In this document: piece by piece, positions 1 through 6,341 of the stretch | How positions within the stretch are numbered: the stretch's first letter is position 1 | Layout: each line of letters starts with the position of its first letter | Assembly: GCA_949451265.1 (NCBI GenBank) | Contig: CASTQR010000025.1 | Coordinates: 1 to 14,261, forward strand | Length of the DNA: 14,261 nt | Direction of reading: 5' to 3' | From: an uncultured Eubacteriales bacterium | GTDB taxonomy: Bacteria > Bacillota_A > Clostridia > Oscillospirales > Oscillospiraceae | Program-made: the position numbers and the translations under genes | Notes under the pieces: model-generated | Database searches by the model: none | What the model was told of the DNA's origin: nothing | Seen by the model: only the letters and a program-made list of their open reading frames with translations

Positions 1-879
1 AAGAGCCGCAAGGCCCTGGCCACCCTGCTGGTACATCCCAACGATCACCCCTGTGACAGCGGCATCATCCTGACGGGCCGCGATGGCCGGGTGACCGGGT
101 GGCTGACCAGGGAGGAGGAGCGGGGCTGGTATCATAACTGCGTCAATGCCGGCATCCATGTCATTTCTTCCAAGCTGCTGGAGGGAATGGACGCGCCCAG
201 AAAAATTGATCTGGATCGGGAGATCCTGAAGCCGATGATCCCCACCGGGCAGGTGTTTGCCTACCGTTCCCCGGAGTATATCAAGGACATGGGCACCCCG
301 GAACGCATCACCCAGGTGGAGCATGACCTGAAGACCGGGCTCGTACAAAGCAAGAACCTGAGCCGGAAGCAGAGAGCGGTTTTTCTGGATCGAGATGGAA
401 CCCTCAACCGGTATGTGGGCTTTCTTCGCAGGCCGGAGGAGCTGGAGCTGTTAAACGGTGTAGCGAAGGCCGTCCGGCAAATCAACCGGAGCGGGAGTCT
501 GGCCATCGTGGTTACCAACCAGCCGGTGATTGCCCGCGGGGAGGTCACTTGGGAGGGGCTGGACGAGATACACTGCAGGCTGGAGACGCTGCTGGGGCAG
601 GAAGGGGCATATCTGGACGATATTTTCGTCTGTCCCCACCACCCGGACAAGGGCTTCCCCGGCGAACGCCCGGAGTACAAGCTGGCTTGTGCTTGCCGCA
701 AGCCCAAGCCCGGGCTGCTGCTGCAGGCGGCGGAAAAGTACAACATTGACCTGACAGAGAGCTGGATGATCGGCGACAGCCCGCGGGATATGGAGGCAGG
801 GGCGGCGGCAGGGTGCCAGACCATGCGGGTAGACGCCGCAACCGGTCTTTTGGATGCGGTAGAGCGCATCGGGTTTTAG
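1..879 (+). CDS. Bifunctional heptose-1-phosphate guanylyltransferase / heptose bisphosphate phosphatase (5' partial)
   Basis: The reading frame is open from base 1, so the true start lies upstream; 292 residues are visible. The first ~110 residues are the C-terminal part of a sugar-phosphate nucleotidyltransferase of the HddC type: VHPNDHP near the start, then CVNAGIHVIS. From about residue 125 a HAD-IIIA phosphatase of the GmhB type follows. It has the nucleophile motif DRDGT (D130, D132), VVTNQP, KPKPG and GDSPRD (D259). It also has the zinc loop typical of GmhB, C211-x-H213 with C230-x-C232. In the known pathway GmhB removes the 7-phosphate from heptose bisphosphate and HddC makes GDP-D-glycero-alpha-D-manno-heptose, so the fusion joins consecutive steps in the cytoplasm. 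The ABC glycan exporter just downstream fits heptose going into a surface glycan. The alpha anomer and GDP preference are inferred from the family. Confidence 0.85.
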   Translation, partial: KSRKALATLLVHPNDHPCDSGIILTGRDGRVTGWLTREEERGWYHNCVNAGIHVISSKLLEGMDAPRKIDLDREILKPMIPTGQVFAYRSPEYIKDMGTPERITQVEHDLKTGLVQSKNLSRKQRAVFLDRDGTLNRYVGFLRRPEELELLNGVAKAVRQINRSGSLAIVVTNQPVIARGEVTWEGLDEIHCRLETLLGQEGAYLDDIFVCPHHPDKGFPGERPEYKLACACRKPKPGLLLQAAEKYNIDLTESWMIGDSPRDMEAGAAAGCQTMRVDAATGLLDAVERIGF

Positions 880-884
880 GGAAA

Positions 885-912
885 GGGCGGGATACCTATG
901 TGGTTCCCACCC
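885..912 (+). other. Stem-loop just after the heptose gene
   Basis: Six bases after the stop codon, GGG (885-887) and GGGA (889-892) pair with TCCC (905-908) and CCC (910-912). ACC (894-896) pairs with GGT (902-904). There is one C/A mismatch, one bulged T and a 5-base loop. No T-run follows, so it is not a classic intrinsic terminator. It may stabilise the upstream mRNA end or act as a weak terminator. Confidence 0.4.
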
Positions 913-965
913 TGTACAATCCCTGCTTCCTTAAGAAATTCCCCCCCATGCTGCCGTTCTGCCGC

Positions 966-994
966 TGGCAGCGGGTGCCCGTTGATAGTATAAT
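966..994 (+). promoter_or_regulatory. Possible promoter of the glycan ABC exporter
   Basis: A perfect TATAAT lies at 989-994. At 17-base spacing the -35 would be TGGCAG (966-971), a poor match to TTGACA. The -35 area overlaps a small inverted repeat, CCGCT (962-966) / AGCGG (970-974). Transcription would start near 1001, leaving a leader of only about a dozen bases before the ATG at 1013. The weak -35 could mean activator dependence, or the exporter may simply be co-transcribed with the gene before it. Confidence 0.4.
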
Positions 995-1012
995 CAGTAA
1001 AGGGAACGTGAC

Positions 1013-1780
1013 ATGATTAAAAAAATGAAACGTTATCAATTCCTTTTTGAGGAATTGGTCAAAAGAGATTTCAAAAAAAAGTATAAGCGCACCGTTTTGG
1101 GGATGGCCTGGAGCGTATTGTCTCCGCTGCTGACCCTGTTCGTCATGCGCCTGGTATTCACCCAATTTTTTGGCCGAACCGTCCCCCACTATACCACCTA
1201 TCTTTTTTGCGGAAACCTGGTCTTTTCGTATTTCAGCGAATCCACCAGCCAGGGTATGACGTCCTTGATGGGAAATTCCAGCATCTATACCAAGATTAAT
1301 GTGCCCAAATACCTGTTCCTGCTTTCAAAAAATATCCAGACTCTCATCAATTTCGGGTTAACCCTCTGCGTTTTCTTTGCCTTTTGCGTTATTGACCATA
1401 TCACCTTCACCTGGAAATTCATTCTGCTCCTGTACCCCATCTGCTGCCTGGTGCTGTTCAACCTCGGCGTGGGCCTGATCCTCTCGGCCCTGTTTGTCTT
1501 TTTCCGGGACATTCAATACCTCTGGTCAATCTTCACTCAACTGCTGATGTATATGTCTGCCATCTTCTATACAATCGATGGGTACAGCCCCATGATCCAA
1601 AACCTCTTTCTCCTCAACCCCATCTATCTGTTCATCCGCTATTTTCGCAAGATTGTGATTGAAGGCACCATTCCGGCCCCGCAGTTCCACCTGCTCATGG
1701 CAGCGGATGTCATCATCGTCCTGGCCCTTGGCTGCTGGATCTACAAGAAATACAACACCCGGTTCCTGTATTATGTGTAA
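1013..1780 (+). CDS. wzm: ABC-2 type polysaccharide export permease (Wzm/TagG family)
   Basis: This 255-residue integral membrane protein has about six hydrophobic segments (roughly residues 30-50, 60-80, 107-130, 136-163, 170-190, 226-247). Length and layout match the permease subunit of ABC-2 polysaccharide exporters (Wzm, RfbA, TagG). The N-terminal amphipathic, basic stretch (residues 1-27, with RDFKKKYKRTVLGMAW) is characteristic: such permeases carry 'L..RD.K.RY..S.LG..W' before the first membrane helix. It would form the membrane channel, with the ATPase 12 bases downstream, that moves a finished lipid-linked glycan outward. The start ATG has a modest AAGGGA site (1000-1005) and no better alternative. 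Its codon use is noticeably AT-richer than that of later genes. The transported glycan cannot be read from sequence; the neighbouring heptose gene suggests heptose is a component. Confidence 0.88.
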   Translation: MIKKMKRYQFLFEELVKRDFKKKYKRTVLGMAWSVLSPLLTLFVMRLVFTQFFGRTVPHYTTYLFCGNLVFSYFSESTSQGMTSLMGNSSIYTKINVPKYLFLLSKNIQTLINFGLTLCVFFAFCVIDHITFTWKFILLLYPICCLVLFNLGVGLILSALFVFFRDIQYLWSIFTQLLMYMSAIFYTIDGYSPMIQNLFLLNPIYLFIRYFRKIVIEGTIPAPQFHLLMAADVIIVLALGCWIYKKYNTRFLYYV

Positions 1781-1792
1781 CGGAGGGAGAAC

Positions 1793-2659
1793 ATGGCAGT
1801 TTTAGAAGTGAAAAACGTCTCCATCCGCTATATGACGGGGGATTTTAAAGACATTGGCCTGAAGGAGTATGTGATGCGGAAAATCAAGCGCAACTACCGC
1901 ATCCGGGAGTTTTGGGCTGACCAGGACATCAACTTTTCCCTGGAAAAGGGGGATATGCTGGGCATTATCGGAACCAATGGGGCAGGAAAGTCCACCCTCC
2001 TGAAAGCCGTTTCCGGGATCATGGAGCCGACGAAGGGCTATGTGAAACGGGAGGGCAGCATCGCGGCCCTGTTGGAGCTTTCCAGCGGCTTCGATGGTGA
2101 CCTCACTGTGAGGGAAAACACCTATCTCCGAGGGGCCATGCTGGGCTATACCCGGAGGTTTATGGACGAGACTTACGACCAGATCATTGAATTTGCGGAA
2201 TTAAAGGACTTCCAGGGCCGGCCCTTTAAGCAGCTGTCCTCCGGGATGAAAAGCAGGCTGGCCTTCTCCATCGCCTCCCTGGTTCAGCCGGATATCCTGG
2301 TTCTGGATGAGGTGCTCAGCGTAGGTGATGGGGCTTTCCGCAAAAAAAGCGAGGCGAAGATGCGGGAGATTATCCAAGGCGGAGCGACTACCATCCTGGT
2401 AAGCCACTCTGTTGAGCAGGTTCAGGAGCTGTGCAATAAGGTTCTCTGGCTGGAGAAGGGCCGGCAGATCGCTTTTGGGGATACCGAGATACTCTGCGGC
2501 TTGTACCAGCGGTTCCTGAATCAGGAGCTCACCCTCCAACAGGCAAAAAGCGTCTGGGCTGTTATCTTCGGTGGGCTGCCAGGGGCTGATCGGGACTATG
2601 ATATAGACGATATGATCGCTGCGGCGTTGGAACAAACGAATACAATACCGCGCGTTTAG
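1793..2659 (+). CDS. wzt: ABC polysaccharide export ATPase (Wzt/TagH family)
   Basis: This 288-residue cytoplasmic ATPase has Walker A GTNGAGKST (residues 60-68), Q-loop region, signature LSSGM (148-152), Walker B DILVLDE (167-173, catalytic E173) and H-loop H205. The late Walker A position, after an N-terminal stretch with 'LKEYVMRKIKRNYR', is typical of the Wzt/TagH/RfbB subfamily, which loops around the cytoplasmic end of the permease. It powers export of a lipid-linked surface glycan through the preceding permease. A clear GGAGGG site (1782-1787) precedes the ATG. It lacks the ~150-residue C-terminal carbohydrate-binding domain of long Wzt proteins such as E. coli O9a. Instead it ends in about 40 residues I do not recognise, rich in acidic residues. 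Cargo selection by a C-terminal lectin domain is therefore unlikely. Confidence 0.9.
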   Translation: MAVLEVKNVSIRYMTGDFKDIGLKEYVMRKIKRNYRIREFWADQDINFSLEKGDMLGIIGTNGAGKSTLLKAVSGIMEPTKGYVKREGSIAALLELSSGFDGDLTVRENTYLRGAMLGYTRRFMDETYDQIIEFAELKDFQGRPFKQLSSGMKSRLAFSIASLVQPDILVLDEVLSVGDGAFRKKSEAKMREIIQGGATTILVSHSVEQVQELCNKVLWLEKGRQIAFGDTEILCGLYQRFLNQELTLQQAKSVWAVIFGGLPGADRDYDIDDMIAAALEQTNTIPRV

Positions 2660-2839
2660 GACAGCAAGGCCCAGGGCAGCCTGGGACAGGCTGTCGTCCG
2701 TTGGTTCACAGTTGAACCCTTCGTTCAAGGACTGGCTTCGCCGGCGCCGTTTCCACGATCCAGCCGTTCTTTGCAACAGGTGTCCTTGGACATCTTCGGC
2801 TACCGGGCAGGGTTTTATGTGTGCCCTTCTGCTCCTCCC
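2660..2839. other. Structured intergenic region of unknown role, possible dispersed repeat
   Basis: No credible gene lies here. The segment begins directly after the wzt stop with a nested hairpin: GACAGC (2660-2665) pairs with GCTGTC (2690-2695), then a 4x4 internal loop, then CCCAGG (2670-2675) with CCTGGG (2680-2685). Next come two mutually exclusive small stems: GGTTCA (2703-2708)/TGAACC (2713-2718), and TTGAAC (2712-2717)/GTTCAA (2723-2728). TGTCC (2781-2785)/GGACA (2788-2792) forms a further short dyad. None is followed by a T-run. The compact series of dyads looks like a dispersed intergenic repeat or a structured 3' end. I cannot confirm other copies from one window. Confidence 0.4.
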
Positions 2840-2867
2840 TTGACTTTTCCGAGATCCGGGGTAAAAT
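2840..2867 (+). promoter_or_regulatory. Promoter of the HAD phosphatase / AI-2E family operon
   Basis: TTGACT (2840-2845), a 16-base spacer and TAAAAT (2862-2867) form a good sigma-A type promoter. The predicted start near 2874 gives a leader of about 57 bases, containing GGAGGAGGG (2891-2899), to the ATG at 2931. This placement argues against an in-frame GTG start at 2874, because that codon would sit at the transcript 5' end. Confidence 0.6.
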
Positions 2868-2930
2868 ATTCCTGTGGGATCGGAAAACTTGGAGGAGGGC
2901 GTAAACCGCCCCGCAGAAGGGAACCTGTAC

Positions 2931-3653
2931 ATGAAACTCACTACCGTATTGTTCGACCTGGACGGGACGCTGCTTCCTATGGATCAGGAGCAATTCACCA
3001 AAGGCTATTTCGGCCTGCTGACCCAAAAGGCCGCCCACCGGGGCTACGACCCCAAGCAGCTCATTGACGGGATATGGGCGGGTACCGCCGCCATGGTAAA
3101 AAACGACGGCAGCCAGACCAACGAGGCCGTTTTCTGGCACAAGTTTGCCCAGCTGTTCGGCCAGGAGGCCCTGGCGGACAAGCCCCTGTTCGACGACTTC
3201 TACGCCAACGAGTTCCAGGCCGCCCAGACCTTCTGCGGCCACAACCCCCAGGCCGCCGAGGCCGTCCGGGCCATAAGGGCCGCCGGGTACCGGGTGGTGC
3301 TGGCGACGAACCCCATCTTTCCGGCGGCAGGCACCCGGGTTCGTCTGGGCTGGACTGGGCTGGCCCCGGAGGACTTCGCCCTGTGCACCACCTACGAAAA
3401 CTCCCACTGGTGCAAGCCCAGCCTGGGCTATTACCGGGAGATCCTGGGCACTCTGGGCCTGGAGCCGGAGGAATGCCTCATGGTGGGGAACGATGTGGTG
3501 GAGGACATGGCGGCCGGGGATCTGGGGATGAAGATATTCCTCCTCACCGACTGCCTGATCAACCGGGAAAACAGGGATCTGTCCGCCTGCCCCCACGGCG
3601 GCTTCCCGGAATTGATGGAATACTGGACAGAGCTCCGGGAGGGCGGCCTATGA
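2931..3653 (+). CDS. HAD-superfamily hydrolase (phosphoglycolate phosphatase-like)
   Basis: This 240-residue cytoplasmic phosphatase has the four HAD motifs in order. Motif I is FDLDGT with nucleophile D9 and acid/base D11. Motif II is ATN (T126), motif III is K162 in CKPSLGYY, and motif IV is GNDVVED (D188, D192) binding magnesium. A helical cap of about 90 residues sits between motifs I and II (subtype I), as in phosphoglycolate phosphatases and beta-phosphoglucomutases. The substrate cannot be inferred. I chose the ATG at 2931 because AGAAGG (2915-2920) precedes it, the protein then begins right at the family's usual N terminus, and the mapped promoter leaves no room for a longer form. Its TGA overlaps the start of the next gene as ATGA, so the two are translationally coupled. 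Confidence 0.88.
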   Translation: MKLTTVLFDLDGTLLPMDQEQFTKGYFGLLTQKAAHRGYDPKQLIDGIWAGTAAMVKNDGSQTNEAVFWHKFAQLFGQEALADKPLFDDFYANEFQAAQTFCGHNPQAAEAVRAIRAAGYRVVLATNPIFPAAGTRVRLGWTGLAPEDFALCTTYENSHWCKPSLGYYREILGTLGLEPEECLMVGNDVVEDMAAGDLGMKIFLLTDCLINRENRDLSACPHGGFPELMEYWTELREGGL

Positions 3654-4825
3654 ACCGGGAATTTCTGAAAAAGATCTTCTTCCAGTCCCTGACGGCCTTC
3701 CTGTCCCTGGCGCTGGCTATCCTCCTGTTTTTCGCCATCCTGAAGCTGGACGAGCTCCGCCGGGGCTTCCACTGGGTCGTGGACATCCTCACCCCCTTCG
3801 TCTACGGCGGCACCATGGCCTACCTGCTGAAAACCCCCTGCGGCTTCCTGGAGCGGCAGTTTGAGGCGGCCCTGCCGGAAAAACGCAAAAAGTGGGCCAA
3901 TCTGCTGAGCGTCATCGCGGTGATGCTGATCAGCGCGGTGATCCTCTACCTGCTGCTGAGTATGGTTCTGCCGGAGATGTGGGACAGCATCGTGGCCCTG
4001 GCGGCCGCCATCCCGCCCAAGGTGGACGAGTTCACCAAATGGGTGCTGAGCCATCTGGAGGGAAATGAGATCCTGCAAAACTACGTCAACAACGCCTTCG
4101 CCAACATGGAGGACTGGGTGAAGAACTGGGCCACCACCGAGCTCCTGCCCACCATGCAGGGCATGATGGGCGGGGTGGTCACTACCGTGGGCTCGGTGCT
4201 GACGGTGGCGAAAAACATCATCCTGGGCGTGATCATCTGCATCTACCTGCTGGCCAGCCGGAAGAAGTTCACCCGCCACGCCAAGGCCCTGCTGTACGCC
4301 CTGTTCAAGCCGGAGCGGGCGGACAAGCTGCTCTCCGAGTTCACCTTCATCGACACCACGTTTGTGGGCTTCTTCGGCGGCAAAATCCTGGACAGCGCCA
4401 TCGTGGGCCTGATCTGTTACATCTTCTGCGCTATCATGTCGGTGGTGGCGGGCTTCCAGAACGCGGTGCTGATCAGCGTGATCATCGGCGTCACCAACGT
4501 GATCCCCTACTTTGGCCCCTTCATCGGGGCGGTGCCCGCCGCCCTGCTGATCTTCATCTCCAGCCCCCGCAACTGCCTGATCTTCCTGATCTTCATCCTC
4601 ATCCTCCAGCAGTTCGACGGCAATGTGCTGGGGCCCAAGCTGCTGGCGGGCAGCGTGGGGCTCACCGGGTTCTGGGTGCTGTTTGCCATCACCCTGTTCC
4701 AGGGGCTGTTCGGCTTTGCGGGCATTCTGGTGGGTGTGCCGGTGTTCGCGGTGATTTACGACCTGGCCCGGCGGGCCATCCTCTCCGGCCTGAAAAAGCA
4801 CGGTAAGCTGGACGTGCTGGAATAG
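3650..4825 (+). CDS. AI-2E family transporter (PerM/YdbI-like membrane protein)
   Basis: This 391-residue membrane protein matches the AI-2E/PerM family in length and pattern. N-terminal membrane segments lie at about residues 10-31, 41-60 and 84-106. A hydrophilic loop with amphipathic helices (107-178) follows, then a segment at 180-202 and several more from 238 to 375. Family-typical signatures are NVIPYFGPFIG (283-293), then 'QQFDGNVLGPKLLAG' and 'FGFAGILVGVPVFAV' near the C terminus. Members have been linked to export of autoinducer-2 or to sodium/proton exchange, but most have no proven substrate. The start at 3650 has GGGAGGG (3637-3643) six bases upstream and overlaps the HAD gene's stop by four bases. 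The frame is also open further upstream, antisense-like inside the HAD gene, but that extension is low-complexity Gly/Arg/Pro sequence and not real. No obvious terminator follows. Confidence 0.9.
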   Translation: MNREFLKKIFFQSLTAFLSLALAILLFFAILKLDELRRGFHWVVDILTPFVYGGTMAYLLKTPCGFLERQFEAALPEKRKKWANLLSVIAVMLISAVILYLLLSMVLPEMWDSIVALAAAIPPKVDEFTKWVLSHLEGNEILQNYVNNAFANMEDWVKNWATTELLPTMQGMMGGVVTTVGSVLTVAKNIILGVIICIYLLASRKKFTRHAKALLYALFKPERADKLLSEFTFIDTTFVGFFGGKILDSAIVGLICYIFCAIMSVVAGFQNAVLISVIIGVTNVIPYFGPFIGAVPAALLIFISSPRNCLIFLIFILILQQFDGNVLGPKLLAGSVGLTGFWVLFAITLFQGLFGFAGILVGVPVFAVIYDLARRAILSGLKKHGKLDVLE

Positions 4826-4852
4826 CGTCTGGAAAAAAGTCCTGCAGATACA

Positions 4853-4881
4853 TTGACAGGCGAGGTATCTCGTGATATGAT
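4853..4881 (+). promoter_or_regulatory. Near-consensus sigma-A promoter of tldD-tldE
   Basis: A perfect TTGACA (4853-4858), 17-base spacer and TATGAT (4876-4881) are preceded by TG at 4873-4874, an extended -10. Predicted start is near 4888, giving a ~29-base leader that holds the ribosome site. The spacer contains CGAG (4861-4864)/CTCG (4869-4872), a small palindrome that could be an operator half-site pair. It is the best plus-strand promoter in the window. Confidence 0.85.
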
Positions 4882-4916
4882 AGTTTGCATTCCAAGAAAG
4901 AAAAGGAGGTCCTTCT

Positions 4917-6329
4917 GTGTTTCCAACCATCGATCAGGCCAAGCCCGGCCTGAAAAAGCTCATCGCCGCCCTGGGGGAGGTCTATCCCTACGCCTCCGTC
5001 CTGGCGGTGGCGGACGACAGCCGCGCCTGGCAGGTGAGCCGGAGCGGCACCGCCATCCGAACCGGCGGCACCCGCGGCGGCACCGGCTTCGTGGCGCGGG
5101 TGTTCGACGGCGTGGGCTGCGCCGAATACTCCTTCAACGAGTTCAGTGAGGCCAAGATCCCTGCCATCCGGGACACCCTGGCCCAGCGCCTTGCGGCCCA
5201 GAACGCCGCCCTGGACGGCTTCGCCCCCCTGCCCACCCCCATCCCGGCGGACGAGCCCGCTGCCCTGAAAAAAGAGACCACCTGGCAGATCCACCCCCGG
5301 GAGCTGGGGGACGAGGCCATCGTTGCCAAGGTCACCGCCCTGCGGGAGAAGGCCCTGGCGGTGGACGAGCGGGTGCTGGACGCCCAGGCGGCGGTGTCCT
5401 ACCGCTCCTACCGCAAGCTGTTCCTGTCCAAAAACCGGGATCTGGATCAGACCGTCATGTGGACCAACGCCATGCTGGCGGTGATGGCCGCCCGGGGCCA
5501 GGAGATCAAGATGTCCTACAAGCCCTTCTCAGTGCTGGGCGGCGCGGAGCTGCTGGACGAGATGGACGCCGGGGTGGAGCAGGCCGCCCGGGACGCCCTG
5601 GCCCTGCTGGATAGCCAGCCCATCCCGCCGGGGGAATACGACTGCGTGTGCGACCCGGCCACCACCGGCATGATCGTCCACGAGGCCTTCGGCCACGGGG
5701 TGGAGATGGATATGTTCGTCAAGGATCGGGCCCAGGCGAAGCAGTTTATCGGCCAGTATGTGGCCAGCCCCCTGGTGACCATGCACGACGGCAGCGCCGT
5801 GGACGAGTCCGCCACCGCTTTCTTTGACGACGAGGGCACCCTCACCGGGGACACCATCATCATTGACCAGGGCGTGCTGAAAACGGGGATGTGCGACGCT
5901 CTAAGCGCCGCACGCCTGGGGGTGGCACCCACAGGCAACGGCCGCCGGGAGAGCTATGAGCGCAAGGCCTACACCCGCATGACCAACACCTACTTCCAGG
6001 GCGGCGACTGCACCCCGGAGGAGATGATTGCCAGCGTAGAGGACGGTTTCCTGCTGGAATGCCCCTCCAGCGGCATGGAGGACCCCAAGAACTGGGGCAT
6101 CCAGTGCATGGTGACCACCGCCAAGGAGATCAAGGGCGGAAAGCTGACGGGAAAGATCTTCTCCCCAATTGTCCTCACCGGCTACGTGCCCGACCTGCTG
6201 AAGTCCGTCACCATGATGAGCAAAGCGCCGGAGCTGTCCGGCAGCGGCTACTGCGGCAAGGGCTACAAGGAGTGGGTGAAGGTGTCGGACGGCGGGCCGT
6301 ATATGAAGGCCCGCATCCGCTTGGGTTAA
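4917..6329 (+). CDS. tldD: TldD-family metalloprotease
   Basis: This 470-residue protein is a TldD/PmbA-family member with the zinc motif HExxxH visible as HEAFGH (residues 255-260). In the characterised E. coli TldD-TldE pair the active site lies in TldD, and the heterodimer trims unfolded peptides, processes microcin B17 and degrades the CcdA antitoxin. The C terminus has family-typical 'GYCGKGYKEWVKVSDGGP'. Translation starts at GTG 4917, supported by AAGGAGGT (4903-4910) six bases upstream. The only other plausible start is internal and would remove conserved sequence. The partner gene follows after 12 bases, and the stop codon overlaps that gene's ribosome site, so the two are co-expressed. 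Likely a cytoplasmic peptidase; the natural substrate is unknown, and no ribosomal-peptide gene is visible nearby. Confidence 0.93.
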   Translation: MFPTIDQAKPGLKKLIAALGEVYPYASVLAVADDSRAWQVSRSGTAIRTGGTRGGTGFVARVFDGVGCAEYSFNEFSEAKIPAIRDTLAQRLAAQNAALDGFAPLPTPIPADEPAALKKETTWQIHPRELGDEAIVAKVTALREKALAVDERVLDAQAAVSYRSYRKLFLSKNRDLDQTVMWTNAMLAVMAARGQEIKMSYKPFSVLGGAELLDEMDAGVEQAARDALALLDSQPIPPGEYDCVCDPATTGMIVHEAFGHGVEMDMFVKDRAQAKQFIGQYVASPLVTMHDGSAVDESATAFFDDEGTLTGDTIIIDQGVLKTGMCDALSAARLGVAPTGNGRRESYERKAYTRMTNTYFQGGDCTPEEMIASVEDGFLLECPSSGMEDPKNWGIQCMVTTAKEIKGGKLTGKIFSPIVLTGYVPDLLKSVTMMSKAPELSGSGYCGKGYKEWVKVSDGGPYMKARIRLG

Positions 6330-6341
6330 GGAGGTGGAACC

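Noticed and set aside
898..993. 31-codon ORF after the heptose gene
   Set aside because: Its ATG lies in the loop of the 885-912 stem, the peptide is Pro/Cys-rich without pattern, and its stop overlaps the candidate -10 box.
2706..3596. 296-codon minus-strand open frame covering the 2706-2840 region
   Set aside because: Most of it is antisense to the HAD gene and its end lies in dyad-rich DNA. No ribosome site or motif supports it.
3074..3649. Upstream extension of the AI-2E family frame inside the HAD gene
   Set aside because: The extension is Gly/Arg/Pro low-complexity in the +1 frame of a well-supported HAD enzyme. A good ribosome site and the ATGA overlap place the start at 3650.
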